The notes under the pieces: model-generated | The model's database searches: none | Seen by the model: the letters and a program-made list of their open reading frames with translations, nothing else | What the model was told of the DNA's origin: nothing | NCBI RefSeq assembly: GCF_009741275.1 | Contig: NZ_WOWS01000006.1 | Span: 62,001 to 126,000, forward strand | DNA: 64,000 nucleotides | From: Winogradskyella endarachnes | Lineage (GTDB): Bacteria > Bacteroidota > Bacteroidia > Flavobacteriales > Flavobacteriaceae | Reading direction: 5' to 3' | In this document: positions 19,952 through 29,423 of the stretch, one piece after another | Layout: each line of letters opens with the position of its first letter | Numbering within the stretch: the first letter of the stretch is position 1 | Translations under genes and position numbers: made by a program

Positions 19952-21589
19952 ATGTATAGAAAAAACAAAATAAAACTTTTTGCATTTCTTTTTCTTATTC
20001 TCAATCTTTCTTGCGAGACTACAGAATTAGAATTATTAACAGACCCAAATGCCTTGAGTCCTGAGGAATCTGATATAGATTTTTTCTTAAACTCAGTGCA
20101 AATAGATATGGCTAATTTTTTTGAAGCTGTTTCAGAACCAGGAATGGAAACAACAAGAATTATTCATATGTACGGACCATTTTATGACAATGCATATACA
20201 GCCTCAGATTTTAATACTGCATGGAGCTACGTCTATGCCGGCGCTTTAGCAGATATTAGAACGTATACACCAATTGCATTAGAACAAGAACTATATACAC
20301 ATGTAGCTATTGGTCAAATTATTGAAGCTCATATGATGGCAACATTAGTAGATTACTTTGGCGACGTTCCATATTCTGAAGCTATCAATTCTTCTATTCT
20401 AAACCCTAACGCAGATAGTGGTGCGGATATTTATGCAGCCCTACAATTGCTATTAGATGACGCCATTCTTAATTTAAATAAAACAGAGGCTGAATTACCT
20501 TCAGATGATTTATTCTATGATGGTGACGAATCTAAATGGATAAAATTAGCAAATACATTAAAAATTAAATTATACTTACAATCTAGATTAGTAAATGAAG
20601 CGGAATCAATAGCGGGTATTAACACTATTATTAGTAGCGGTGATTATATCACAGATGCTTCAGATGATTTTATTTTTACATGGTCTACCAATGATAGTGC
20701 TCCAGACAGCCGTCACCCAATTTTTTCAAGAAACTTTGATGATGGTGGTAACATCACAGATTACATGTCTAACCACTACATGAATGAACTACGAGAAGGA
20801 CAATCTGTAGAAGACCCGAGATTAAGATATTACATTTACAGACAACGTTCATATAGCGCAGAAAACACCACAGAACAAGAATGCTACGGAACTTTACCTC
20901 CAAGCTGGTACGGATTTTCTATTCCATATTGTTCATTAGATGAAGGTTACTGGGGAAGAGACCATGGTAACGACAGTGGAATTCCACCAGATACTGGAGG
21001 AAGAGCTACTTGGGGAGTTTACCCTATCGGTGGAAATTTTGACGACAATTCTTTTGAATCTATAACCACTAGAGATATAGCCACACAAGGACAAGGAATA
21101 TCCCCTATTATGTTATCTAGCTATGTACAATTTATGTTAGCTGAAGCTAGCTTAGAATTAGGTACAACAGGTAATGCCGCAACCTACTTAGAAAATGGGA
21201 TAACCCAATCTATAAATAAAGTTATGGATTTTGGAGCAGCATATGCAGACCCAACATATACGCCAAGCGCAACAGATGTAGCAGATTATATTACTGCTGT
21301 TACAGATGGATACGCATCAGCTACATCTGATGACGATAAACTAAATATTATTGTTAAAGAATATTTCCTGGCTCTATACGGAAATGGTATTGAAGCATAT
21401 AACACCTACAGAAGAACAGGTAAACCAGATGCTTTACAACCTTTATTACTAGAAGACACAAACATGTTCTTGAGATCTTTTTATTATCCTTCAGACTATG
21501 TAAATTTAAATTCTAACGCAACACAAAAATCTGATGTACTCCAAAAAGTATTTTGGGACACAAACCCAGATACAGATTTCATAAATTAA
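19952..21589 (+). CDS. SusD/RagB family nutrient-binding outer membrane lipoprotein
   Basis: The 545-residue protein has a lipoprotein signal peptide with the lipobox cysteine at residue 21 (LILNLSCETTE). The body resembles the SusD-like superfamily of tetratricopeptide-rich binding proteins, with an N-terminal IIEAHMMATLVDYFGDVPYSEA segment and a late region (EYFLALYGNGIEAYNTYRRTG) typical of the shorter SusD/RagB subfamily. It would cap the SusC barrel on the cell surface and capture ligand. It lies between the susC gene and a small lipoprotein gene, all in one operon. Confidence 0.93.
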   Translation: MYRKNKIKLFAFLFLILNLSCETTELELLTDPNALSPEESDIDFFLNSVQIDMANFFEAVSEPGMETTRIIHMYGPFYDNAYTASDFNTAWSYVYAGALADIRTYTPIALEQELYTHVAIGQIIEAHMMATLVDYFGDVPYSEAINSSILNPNADSGADIYAALQLLLDDAILNLNKTEAELPSDDLFYDGDESKWIKLANTLKIKLYLQSRLVNEAESIAGINTIISSGDYITDASDDFIFTWSTNDSAPDSRHPIFSRNFDDGGNITDYMSNHYMNELREGQSVEDPRLRYYIYRQRSYSAENTTEQECYGTLPPSWYGFSIPYCSLDEGYWGRDHGNDSGIPPDTGGRATWGVYPIGGNFDDNSFESITTRDIATQGQGISPIMLSSYVQFMLAEASLELGTTGNAATYLENGITQSINKVMDFGAAYADPTYTPSATDVADYITAVTDGYASATSDDDKLNIIVKEYFLALYGNGIEAYNTYRRTGKPDALQPLLLEDTNMFLRSFYYPSDYVNLNSNATQKSDVLQKVFWDTNPDTDFIN

Positions 21590-21599
21590 AAAAAAACTC

Positions 21600-22481
21600 A
21601 TGAAAAAATTATTTTATTTTTTAACTATTTTAAGCTTACTTTTCTTTACATCATGTGAAGATGAAGATTTAAATAAGCTAGACGTCAGCTCGTACACTGA
21701 AGGTGCTGTACTAACAGAAGTTGAAATAATCAGCACAGATATAGACAAAGGAGATCCCGCTGCTTCAGAAATTAGTGTTATAGTCTATTTTAACGATTTT
21801 AATGACAATGACACTATGGATTTTGTTAATGTTTATGTAGAATTTGCAGACACTACTCCTATTGATAACGAAGTAATAACCGTAGATGAAATGTATTTAA
21901 AAACCATAGATGCAAGTGAGTTTATTGTAGATGATAGTTCAGGTTATCCAACTTCAGAAATTACGGTAACAGGGGAAGAAGCTTTAACTGCATTGGGTAT
22001 TGAATCTTCTGTTTTAGATGGAGGAGATATAATCATTGTGCGTTACGAGTTAGTTTTAACTGATGGAAGTATATATTCTTCAGATAACGTTGGTGTTAAT
22101 GTAGCCAGCACCTCTCACAGTACACCATTTAGATATTCTGGTACTGTTGTATGTTTAGCTCCAAGTCCATTACCTAGTACATTAGTTGGATCTTGGACTA
22201 TAGAAGGACAAGATTCTTATGGTGATGGATGGAATGGAGCGTCTATTGATATTACAGTAGACGGTACTACAACATCATACGGTATGACCTCTGGGTCTGA
22301 CATTATCCATACAGTTACTATTCCTGATGGTTCGAATGAATTTAGTTGGGAATTTGTAAGCGGCTCTTGGGACAGTGAAGTTACCTTCCAAATTTATGCT
22401 CCAAGCGGCAACTTAGTTGGTGATTTTGGCCCATCCCCTACTGCTGGACCTATCCCTATTAACCTATGTAATGACCTCTAA
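21600..22481 (+). CDS. Surface lipoprotein of the SusCD operon (SusE-like position)
   Basis: The 293-residue protein has a lipobox with cysteine at residue 19 (FFTSCEDED). The N-terminal half (about 25-165) is an acidic beta-rich region. After a short linker, the C-terminal 95 residues form a compact module with DSYGDGWNGASIDITVDG, a calcium-binding-like GDGWNG motif seen in many secreted Bacteroidota proteins. Its start lies 10 bp after the susD stop and it is the last gene before a strong terminator. By analogy with SusE/SusF it may bind ligand at the cell surface; the ligand is unknown. Confidence 0.7.
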   Translation: MKKLFYFLTILSLLFFTSCEDEDLNKLDVSSYTEGAVLTEVEIISTDIDKGDPAASEISVIVYFNDFNDNDTMDFVNVYVEFADTTPIDNEVITVDEMYLKTIDASEFIVDDSSGYPTSEITVTGEEALTALGIESSVLDGGDIIIVRYELVLTDGSIYSSDNVGVNVASTSHSTPFRYSGTVVCLAPSPLPSTLVGSWTIEGQDSYGDGWNGASIDITVDGTTTSYGMTSGSDIIHTVTIPDGSNEFSWEFVSGSWDSEVTFQIYAPSGNLVGDFGPSPTAGPIPINLCNDL

Positions 22482-22511
22482 TATATATTTCTATTTGATA
22501 TTAGTCTAATT

Positions 22512-22542
22512 AAGAAGGCTGCCATTAATTGGCAGCCTTCTT
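22512..22542 (+). terminator. Strong intrinsic terminator of the susCD operon
   Basis: A perfect 13-bp stem (AAGAAGGCTGCCA at 22512-22524 with TGGCAGCCTTCTT at 22530-22542) with a 5-base loop is followed on the plus strand by TTTCTTTTATTTT. It ends the susC-susD-lipoprotein transcript. It may also stop the convergent rhomboid transcript, although the T run on that side is poorer. Confidence 0.9.
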
Positions 22543-22551
22543 TCTTTTATT

Positions 22552-23289
22552 TTAGTCTTTGTTTTCTTTAAAAAAATAAGTGATTTTAGATGCCTCGTTA
22601 GTATTCATTTCAATATCTCCCTCAGATTCTAACTCTATAAAATTTCCATTTTCATCAAAGTGCTTCATAAATGGATCATCATCTTCGTTATAGTGAGGTT
22701 CTTCCCATTTGTAGCGTTCTGGTTTTGCAATTTGTTTTCTAAAAAATAATGCAAAAATCAAACCTGTAATTAAACCTGCTAAATGCCCTTCCCAAGACAT
22801 ACCGCTTTTTATAGGAAATACATACCAAATCATACTTCCGTATAAAAAAATAACCAACAGTGATAATGCAATTAGTCTATAATGTTTCGCAAAAATCCCC
22901 TTAAAAAAGATAAAGCTTACTAATACATATACCAAACCACTCGCCCCAATATGGTTCCCATTATTAGCAATTAACCAAGTTAAAAAACCTGATATTAAGA
23001 TTCCAAAACCAATAACCTTCCAGGCAATTTTATTGTAGAAATAAAATAATGATAAGCTAAGAACAAAAAGTGGGATTGAATTATTATAAATATGATTAAT
23101 ATCTCCATGCAGAAAAGGACTGGTAATTATCCCTAAAAGTCCTTCTAAATCTTGAGGCCTAATTCCAAAATTTTTAATATTACCATCTATTCTAACCTGA
23201 TACCAAAACGTTAACCAAATTGAAAACAAAATGATTAATGGATATACTACAACGCTATTAGAATACTTAAACTGTTGCTCTTTACTCAT
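22552..23289 (-). CDS. Rhomboid family intramembrane serine protease
   Basis: From the ATG at 23289 the protein has 245 residues and about six membrane segments. The catalytic serine is in HIGASGLVYVL (about Ser117) and the catalytic histidine in SWEGHLAGLITG (about His169), forming the rhomboid Ser-His dyad. An upstream in-frame TTG adds seven residues but is less likely. A charged cytoplasmic C-terminal tail of about 55 residues follows the last helix. Substrates are unknown. Confidence 0.9.
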   Translation of the reverse strand: MSKEQQFKYSNSVVVYPLIILFSIWLTFWYQVRIDGNIKNFGIRPQDLEGLLGIITSPFLHGDINHIYNNSIPLFVLSLSLFYFYNKIAWKVIGFGILISGFLTWLIANNGNHIGASGLVYVLVSFIFFKGIFAKHYRLIALSLLVIFLYGSMIWYVFPIKSGMSWEGHLAGLITGLIFALFFRKQIAKPERYKWEEPHYNEDDDPFMKHFDENGNFIELESEGDIEMNTNEASKITYFFKENKD

Positions 23290-23329
23290 CCTAAAATTTA
23301 CGAAATACAATTCAAATTTAAATCCAAAA

Positions 23330-23337
23330 CAAAAATA
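23330..23337 (-). promoter_or_regulatory. Candidate -7 element (TATTTTTG) of the rhomboid gene
   Basis: On the minus strand TATTTTTG matches TAnnTTTG about 40 bp upstream of the chosen ATG at 23289. It also argues for that start. No convincing -33 element is seen. Confidence 0.4.
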
Positions 23338-23427
23338 TCTGCTACATTGTCAGAAACAACAACTCCTAAAAAACTAGTTTTATTATGAAATTATTATTTA
23401 AAATGAATCCATCACAAATGCATTTTG

Positions 23428-23435
23428 TAATTTTG
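23428..23435 (+). promoter_or_regulatory. Candidate -7 element (TAATTTTG) directly before rarA
   Basis: TAATTTTG ends 5 bases before the rarA ATG at 23440. If it is used, transcription would start at or near the A of the ATG and the mRNA would be leaderless. A -33 match is lacking. Confidence 0.45.
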
Positions 23436-23439
23436 AATT

Positions 23440-24717
23440 ATGAATACACCCTTAGCCGAACGTCTTAGACCAAACACTTTAAAAGACTATTTAAGTCAAC
23501 AACATTTAGTAGGTAAAGATGGTATACTGTATCATCAAATAAAAAGTGGTGTAATTCCATCTATGATTTTTTGGGGACCTCCAGGTATTGGCAAAACAAC
23601 ACTAGCTAATATAATTGCTAATGAATCTGAACGTCCTTTCTTTAAACTAAGTGCTATAAATTCTGGCGTAAAAGATATTAGAGAAGTTATAGATAAAGCT
23701 AAAAAAAGTGGTGGCTTATTTACTGCTAAAAACCCCATATTATTTATTGATGAAATCCATAGATTTAGCAAATCTCAGCAAGATTCATTATTAGAAGCAG
23801 TAGAAAAAGGTTGGGTAACATTAATTGGAGCAACTACGGAAAATCCAAGTTTTGAAGTTATCTCTGCACTGTTGTCGAGATGTCAAGTCTACACTTTAAA
23901 TGCCTTTAGCAAAGACGACTTAGAAGCTTTATTACAACGCGCATTAAAGGAAGACACAAAGCTTTCTAAATTAAATATAAAACTAAAAGAAACAGAAGCC
24001 CTGTTACGGTTATCTGGAGGCGATGCCCGAAAATTACTCAATATTTTTGAATTATTAATAGCCTCTTTTGAGGATGACCAAATTATAATCACCAATAATT
24101 TAGTTACAAAACAAATACAGAACAATGCGGCTCGTTACGACAAAACAGGAGAACAGCATTACGATATTATTTCGGCATTTATAAAATCGATAAGAGGTAG
24201 TGACCCAAATGCGGCTGTATACTATTTAGCAAGAATGATTGAAGGTGGAGAAGATGTAAAATTTATTGCTAGACGACTTTTAATTTTGGCCAGTGAAGAT
24301 ATTGGCAATGCTAACCCAACAGCTTTAGTTATTGCCAACAATACTTTTCAGGCAGTCTCTGTAATTGGCAATCCAGAATCTCGTATTATTCTGAGTCAGT
24401 GTGCTACTTATTTGGCTAGTTCACCAAAAAGTAATGCTGCTTATGAAGCTATAAATATAGCACAACAATTAGTAAAGGAAACCGGTGATTTATCTGTACC
24501 GTTAGCCATTAGGAATGCACCTACTAAACTAATGAAAGAATTAGGTTATGGAGATACGTATAAATACTCGCATAACTATGAGAATAACTTTGCTGCTCAA
24601 GAATTTTTACCAGAAGAAATAGCGAATACAACGTTATACAATCCTGGAAACAACGCTAGAGAACAAGCGCAACGCAACTATCTTAAAACGCTTTGGAAAG
24701 AGAAGTATGGTTATTAG
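23440..24717 (+). CDS. rarA: Replication-associated recombination protein A (AAA+ ATPase, MgsA family)
   Basis: The 425-residue AAA+ protein has Walker A GPPGIGKTT at residues 46-54, Walker B LFIDEIHRF at about 101-109, sensor 1 in IGATTENPSFE, and the C-terminal RarA/WRNIP1 tetramerisation region (FIKSIRGSDPNAAVYYLARMI). It acts at stalled replication forks and interacts with single-stranded DNA-binding protein in other bacteria. It is monocistronic, convergent with the secreted-protein gene 3 bp away. Length is normal. Confidence 0.95.
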   Translation: MNTPLAERLRPNTLKDYLSQQHLVGKDGILYHQIKSGVIPSMIFWGPPGIGKTTLANIIANESERPFFKLSAINSGVKDIREVIDKAKKSGGLFTAKNPILFIDEIHRFSKSQQDSLLEAVEKGWVTLIGATTENPSFEVISALLSRCQVYTLNAFSKDDLEALLQRALKEDTKLSKLNIKLKETEALLRLSGGDARKLLNIFELLIASFEDDQIIITNNLVTKQIQNNAARYDKTGEQHYDIISAFIKSIRGSDPNAAVYYLARMIEGGEDVKFIARRLLILASEDIGNANPTALVIANNTFQAVSVIGNPESRIILSQCATYLASSPKSNAAYEAINIAQQLVKETGDLSVPLAIRNAPTKLMKELGYGDTYKYSHNYENNFAAQEFLPEEIANTTLYNPGNNAREQAQRNYLKTLWKEKYGY

Positions 24718-24720
24718 TTT

Positions 24721-25542
24721 TTAAAACTTAATATTAAGAGTTTCTTTTTCTCTTAATGTTCCGTTGTTTTCAGAGTAATACCAAAATCCATCTTCTTTAA
24801 ATACAATGGCACTTTTTCCTTTAACTAAATAAACGTCTATTGCGGCTGTATTTAATAATATCATTACTACTTTTGGCTCTGAATTTACAAGTTGATAACC
24901 ATTTTCTATTTCTTGAGCATAAAATAATTCTCGCTTTACGGTTGTTGGAGCTTTATCAATCTCTTCCTTTTTTGAAACCTTTTCAGGGATAGGTTTAACA
25001 GTTGCTTCTAATTGAGGTTTTACAGTTTTCTCTACAATGACTTTGTCTTCTTCCTTTACTGGTTCTGCTGTATTCTTTACAGTAGCAAATTCTTCAATCT
25101 TATTTTCTCCAGAATATTTATAATTGAAATTTTTATACGTTTCAAAGGCATCTCTTAAAGCTTCCGTATAAGCTTTATTATAAACTTTTAAACGAGACTC
25201 TCCAACTTTTGAAGTCATTACAACAGCATCATAACAGTCTTTGAGTGTAATCTCAATTTTTGTTTTAAACATGTTACTTTTTTCTTTAGACACATTAACG
25301 TTTAAAGCATTACAGCGATCAGCCTTTACGTTTTCAGGCAGTTCATCAATAAAGTAAGCCTCATAACCATGCTTATTAAATAAAAATTTAGTTAAAGAAT
25401 TTAACTGATATTGGTCTTCAGATTTAGAAAAACTAAACTCCTTTGGTATAATAATATACTTGTAATTATTAATACTTTTTTGAGCGTAACTAAATACAGT
25501 TAATAATAAACAGGTAATTGAGATTATATTTTTTTTCAACAT
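24721..25542 (-). CDS. Secreted protein of unknown function
   Basis: The 273-residue protein has a clear signal peptide (MLKKNIISITCLLLTVFSYAQ). The first 125 residues form a domain with IIIPKEFSFSKSEDQYQLNSL followed by LTKFLFNKHGYEAYF. A low-complexity, Val/Glu/Pro/Lys-rich linker runs from about 150 to 200, and a small C-terminal beta-rich region follows. I do not recognise a named family; similar proteins in Flavobacteriaceae are listed as hypothetical. It is the last gene of a four-gene minus-strand run (radC, polysaccharide deacetylase, yjjG, this gene), 11 bp after yjjG. Confidence 0.75.
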   Translation of the reverse strand: MLKKNIISITCLLLTVFSYAQKSINNYKYIIIPKEFSFSKSEDQYQLNSLTKFLFNKHGYEAYFIDELPENVKADRCNALNVNVSKEKSNMFKTKIEITLKDCYDAVVMTSKVGESRLKVYNKAYTEALRDAFETYKNFNYKYSGENKIEEFATVKNTAEPVKEEDKVIVEKTVKPQLEATVKPIPEKVSKKEEIDKAPTTVKRELFYAQEIENGYQLVNSEPKVVMILLNTAAIDVYLVKGKSAIVFKEDGFWYYSENNGTLREKETLNIKF

Positions 25543-25553
25543 AATTAAATTGT

Positions 25554-26240
25554 TTATAGATATATTTCTAATTCTTTTAGTTTGGATATTTTTTTAAATT
25601 TATTTAATGAGGATGCATCTTTATAATCAAAATGAATGGTATCCATCCCAATTGCGTCGGCACCTTCAATATCTGCTTCAAGACTATCGCCAATCATAAT
25701 ACTTTCTGACGCTTTTGCTCGCGCCAATTCTAATGCAAAATTAAAAATTTTTGGGTTAGGTTTCTTTACACCTACCATTTCAGAATTAGTAACGGTTGTA
25801 AAGTACTTTTTAATATTTGACGTCGTCATTTTCTTTTCTTGAGCTTCTTCAAATCCATTGGTTATAATATGGAGACTGTATTTATTTTGTAAATAGTCTA
25901 GTATTTCAAAAGTACCTTCAAAAAGGTAATTAAACGATGATAAATGATTAATATAAGCTTCAGATAAATTATGAATTACATCATCTTCAACCCCAACACC
26001 AATACCATCAAAAGCCTCCTTTAGTCTGCCATAACGCAAATGGTCTTTTGTAACTTTTTCTTCTCTGTAAAGTTTCCAGTATCTTAAATTTATTGGCTCA
26101 TAAACAGGAAGAAAATCTTCAACATCTACTTGTATATTATTTAAATTGAAAATTTTTTCGAACGTTAAGCCAGAGTTTTTATCAAAATCCCAAAGTGTAT
26201 GATCCAAATCAAAAAAAACATGTTTTATTTTATGCTTCAT
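25554..26240 (-). CDS. yjjG: YjjG-family noncanonical pyrimidine nucleotidase (HAD superfamily)
   Basis: The 228-residue HAD hydrolase has motif I FFDLDHTLWDFD (catalytic Asp11 and Asp13), motif II IITNG, the lysine in KKPNPKIF, and motif IV IMIGDSLEADIEGADAIGMDTI. The DLDHTLWDFDKNS sequence is typical of the YjjG group, which dephosphorylates noncanonical nucleotides such as 5-substituted dUMP. Its start overlaps the end of the polysaccharide deacetylase gene by 4 bp, so the two are co-translated. Substrate assignment is by family only. Confidence 0.85.
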   Translation of the reverse strand: MKHKIKHVFFDLDHTLWDFDKNSGLTFEKIFNLNNIQVDVEDFLPVYEPINLRYWKLYREEKVTKDHLRYGRLKEAFDGIGVGVEDDVIHNLSEAYINHLSSFNYLFEGTFEILDYLQNKYSLHIITNGFEEAQEKKMTTSNIKKYFTTVTNSEMVGVKKPNPKIFNFALELARAKASESIMIGDSLEADIEGADAIGMDTIHFDYKDASSLNKFKKISKLKELEIYL

Positions 26241-27532
26241 TCTGCCGATTCTAATATTAAATTAAATAGAGTTCTAAAGCCTTTCCAGCGCGATAAATCA
26301 CTAAAAGAATAATTATGAAAAACAGGTATAAAAGTACCATTTACTGCTTTAACTTCATTAATTATTTGTTGTAAATGTTCGGTTTTATCTAATTGCGAAT
26401 TGTACTTAAGTAACGCAAAATCTAAACATTGATATGGATTAACCTTTAATGGTGTTTGTACTTCATAATCTAAATCATAAAAATGAAAAGGTGTACACGT
26501 TCCGGCCCTAAAACCCATAATATCTATGTAACCCATTGTAAAATCTTGATTAACTTCTAACTCCACCAAATTACGATAAGATGTTGGTAGATTTAATTTA
26601 GAAAATGAATGTCTAACCGCTTGCAAGTCATTGTGAGTTATGGATTCCATTTTAAGTTTTTCTTCTTTTAAAATTTCAATATTATCTAAAGAAAAATAAG
26701 AAGCTTTTATACCTACATCACAATAATCTGCAACTGATTTTATAAGTGAAACAAATTGTTTTCTGTTAGTATTTATTTTTTTATCAAAAGTTGAATATTC
26801 ACCTATTAGAAACAATACCATAAACTTATGTTTATAGTTTTTTTGTTTCCTTATTATCCACTTAAATGTATCGTATGGATCGCGCTTAAAACCCATTAAA
26901 ACCAAAAATCTAAAATACAGTTGTTTAAATTTAAACCGTCTTATGTCATTTAAAGTACCACCAATACTGCGCAATAATCCTTTGTGCTTAAAATAGTACG
27001 CAACAGGCACATCTATTACTGGTAGAACTCTGTAGGTTCTTACTGGAAATTCATAATCTGAAAAACGCTCTTTTAAAACCGCTTTTAATTTATAAGCCCA
27101 AATATCTATAACAGGCTGATGTAAAAATTTGTTTTTATAAGCAACACTTTCTGATGCCAAATAACGGCCGTAATCATCTTTTACATGTGGTAAATACTCC
27201 TCATATCTGCTTAGTAAATAAAATGAAGCTGCAAAAATATCAAAAGGTAAAGCACTGCGTTCACCTGTTACAAAAAAGCCCTTTGTGTTTTCCCATGGTT
27301 GAACGGTGAAATCTAAATCTGATAACCCTGTCTCAAACAATAAATCGTGGCTTCTAATAAATAACTCATTACTTAAAGGCTGCTTTGCATATGACATCTT
27401 AAGACTATCATGAGCAATAAAATCTTCTACTTTAGATGTAAAACTAACGTCAATACCCAAAATACGTTTACAAATATGCTTAAACGTATAGGTAACGCGC
27501 GGTGTAATTTTATGTGTATAAACTAGTAGCAT
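26237..27532 (-). CDS. Polysaccharide deacetylase family protein (NodB-like)
   Basis: The 431-residue protein has an N-terminal domain common to this Bacteroidota group (residues about 1-120, ending PFDIFAASFYLLSRYEEYLPH) and a NodB-like half. The metal-binding positions appear as VIDVPVAYYFKH (about 173) and later GFRAGTCTPFHFYDL (about 358). The canonical first-motif DD pair is replaced by a single Asp, as in this subfamily. No signal peptide is seen, so it is probably cytoplasmic. It sits between radC (23 bp) and yjjG (4-bp overlap). The substrate is unknown. Confidence 0.75.
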   Translation of the reverse strand: MLLVYTHKITPRVTYTFKHICKRILGIDVSFTSKVEDFIAHDSLKMSYAKQPLSNELFIRSHDLLFETGLSDLDFTVQPWENTKGFFVTGERSALPFDIFAASFYLLSRYEEYLPHVKDDYGRYLASESVAYKNKFLHQPVIDIWAYKLKAVLKERFSDYEFPVRTYRVLPVIDVPVAYYFKHKGLLRSIGGTLNDIRRFKFKQLYFRFLVLMGFKRDPYDTFKWIIRKQKNYKHKFMVLFLIGEYSTFDKKINTNRKQFVSLIKSVADYCDVGIKASYFSLDNIEILKEEKLKMESITHNDLQAVRHSFSKLNLPTSYRNLVELEVNQDFTMGYIDIMGFRAGTCTPFHFYDLDYEVQTPLKVNPYQCLDFALLKYNSQLDKTEHLQQIINEVKAVNGTFIPVFHNYSFSDLSRWKGFRTLFNLILESAE

Positions 27533-27555
27533 ATTTTTAGCTGCACTATTCGGTT

Positions 27556-28254
27556 TTATAAAATATTTTCATCTGCGAAACTAAAGTACGCTTTCTCTGT
27601 AACAATAAGATGATCTAATACCGAAATATCTAAACTCTGGGCTGCGTGTTTTAACTTATGAGTAATATCCTTGTCAGCTTTACTAGGTTTTAAAGTTCCA
27701 GATGGATGGTTATGACACAAAATTAAGGCTATTGCTCCTACCTCTAAAGCATTTTTAAGTACTAATCTCACATCAACTAAAGTACCCGTAATTCCCCCTT
27801 TACTTAATTGATTTTTCTTTATCACTTTGTTTGAATTATTGAGATATAAAATCCAAAATTCTTCGTGTGGCAAATCACCAATAATGGGTTGCATCACTTC
27901 AAAAACAGAACGGCTAGATGTTATTCTATCTAATTCTAAAGCTTCTTCTAGTCGTCGTCTTTTCCCTAATTCTAAAGCAGCTGCGATAGTTATTGCTTTA
28001 GCTTCGCCAATGCCCTTAAATTCCATTAATTGCGCAATAGATAATTTTCCTAAAGCATTTAAGTTATTATCTACACTTGCAAAAATACGCTTACAAAGGG
28101 CTACTGCACTTTCTTCTCTGTTACCAGAACCAATTAAAATAGCAATTAATTCGGCATCACTTAAAGTTGCTTTCCCTTTGTCTCTTAGTTTTTCTCGTGG
28201 TTGATCGTCTTGCGACCAATTTTTTATAGAAAATGAATTTGATTTCTGTGGCAT
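27556..28254 (-). CDS. radC: RadC family protein with JAB/MPN domain
   Basis: The 232-residue protein has an N-terminal helix-hairpin-helix-like region (LMEFKGIGEAKAITIAAALELG) and a C-terminal JAMM domain with HNHPSG (His181, His183) and the downstream zinc ligand Asp194 in SKAD. The JAMM residues are intact, so it is a potential metal-dependent peptidase or nuclease. Despite the name, a direct DNA-repair role is not established. It is the first gene of the minus-strand run. Confidence 0.9.
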   Translation of the reverse strand: MPQKSNSFSIKNWSQDDQPREKLRDKGKATLSDAELIAILIGSGNREESAVALCKRIFASVDNNLNALGKLSIAQLMEFKGIGEAKAITIAAALELGKRRRLEEALELDRITSSRSVFEVMQPIIGDLPHEEFWILYLNNSNKVIKKNQLSKGGITGTLVDVRLVLKNALEVGAIALILCHNHPSGTLKPSKADKDITHKLKHAAQSLDISVLDHLIVTEKAYFSFADENIL

Positions 28255-28344
28255 GCTCTAAAGATAAAAAATTGTAATTTTAAGCATCAATAAATTTAAA
28301 GTTATTCAAAACAAATACTATTTAAACCTCTAATTACCTATCTA

Positions 28345-28938
28345 TTGTATCCTCCAAAACAGCATCAAGACAATAATTTACAACATATGGTTAAAGTGCT
28401 AAAAACTTACCCTTTAGCTACAGTTATTTCAGTAAAGGATAATCAACCACTAATTACACATTTACCCTTAATTTATGAAAACGAAAAGCTTGTAGGCCAT
28501 ATTGATATTAATAACCCACAAGCTCAACTTCTTAAAAACAACAACGACATAACCGTTATTTTTGGAGGACCAGAATGCTATATTTCCCCAAGCATCTATT
28601 CTACCACACAATTACCAACATGGAATTATATTAAAGTACATTTAAAAGGAAAAGTAAAAGGCATTGAAGATAAAGCTGCTCTAAAACAATCATTAATTTC
28701 AATGACAGAATTTTTAGAAGCGCCACATCATCAGTATGTTTTAGATGCAAACAATCCACGGTTAGACGCCAACCTAAAATATATTGAAATGTTTGAAATT
28801 ACAATTACTAACTGGGAAGGGAAATTTAAACTGTCTCAAGACAAGATACCAACAGATATAGAAGCTGCTCGCCAAGAGTTAATTAGAGCTAACCAAATTA
28901 GTATTGAGAAATTATTAGATTCTATATTTAAAATGTAA
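28345..28938 (+). CDS. PaiB-like FMN-binding protein (negative transcriptional regulator family)
   Basis: The 197-residue protein starts MYPPKQHQDNN, close to the MYxPxHF start of PaiB proteins, and contains LITHLPLIYENEKLVGHIDINNPQ and the split-barrel segment PTWNYIKVHLKGKVKGIED. The start codon is TTG at 28345; no upstream ATG is in frame and the next Met is 14 residues in. Members bind flavin and are named after a Bacillus sporulation or protease repressor, but most are uncharacterised. It is followed 5 bp later by a small secreted protein. Confidence 0.85.
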   Translation: MYPPKQHQDNNLQHMVKVLKTYPLATVISVKDNQPLITHLPLIYENEKLVGHIDINNPQAQLLKNNNDITVIFGGPECYISPSIYSTTQLPTWNYIKVHLKGKVKGIEDKAALKQSLISMTEFLEAPHHQYVLDANNPRLDANLKYIEMFEITITNWEGKFKLSQDKIPTDIEAARQELIRANQISIEKLLDSIFKM

Positions 28939-28943
28939 ATGTA

Positions 28944-29369
28944 ATGAAGTATATAGTATGGTTAATTATTCCCTTAGTCTTTTTTAAGTCTATTGCGCAG
29001 CAAGAAAATATTATGGGGAGATGGAAAGGTGAAGATAAAAACGAAATAGGTTATATAAATTTTGAAACCGAAAAATATGCCTCTTTTGAAATAGATGGCA
29101 AAATATATGGTGGCAAAGAATTTGAACTAAAAGGTAAAAAAGGACAAATGACCTACATTATAGATTTCCATAAATCACCAATTGAAATAGATTTTATAGT
29201 TACACAATTTGAGTCTGGTGAATACAGAACTTTAAGATGCATCGCTAACTTTTTAGACAAAGACACTTTACAATTAAATATTAGTTTTGATGATAACAGA
29301 CCAACAGAATTTAATGAAGATACACTTACTTTAAATCGTGTTAAAAGCAAAAAAAATAGAAGACCATAA
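28944..29369 (+). CDS. Small secreted protein of unknown function
   Basis: The 141-residue protein has a signal peptide (MKYIVWLIIPLVFFKSIAQ) and a single compact domain with IMGRWKGEDKNEIGYINFETE and a lipocalin-like or TIGR03067-like pattern (a WKG start and repeated beta strands). It ends in a basic tail. It starts 5 bp after the PaiB-like gene and is probably co-transcribed. I cannot assign a function. Confidence 0.7.
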   Translation: MKYIVWLIIPLVFFKSIAQQENIMGRWKGEDKNEIGYINFETEKYASFEIDGKIYGGKEFELKGKKGQMTYIIDFHKSPIEIDFIVTQFESGEYRTLRCIANFLDKDTLQLNISFDDNRPTEFNEDTLTLNRVKSKKNRRP

Positions 29370-29423
29370 TTTAAAAAACTGTATATTATCCTCTATAATA
29401 CAAACCATATAAAATTCTTGATT

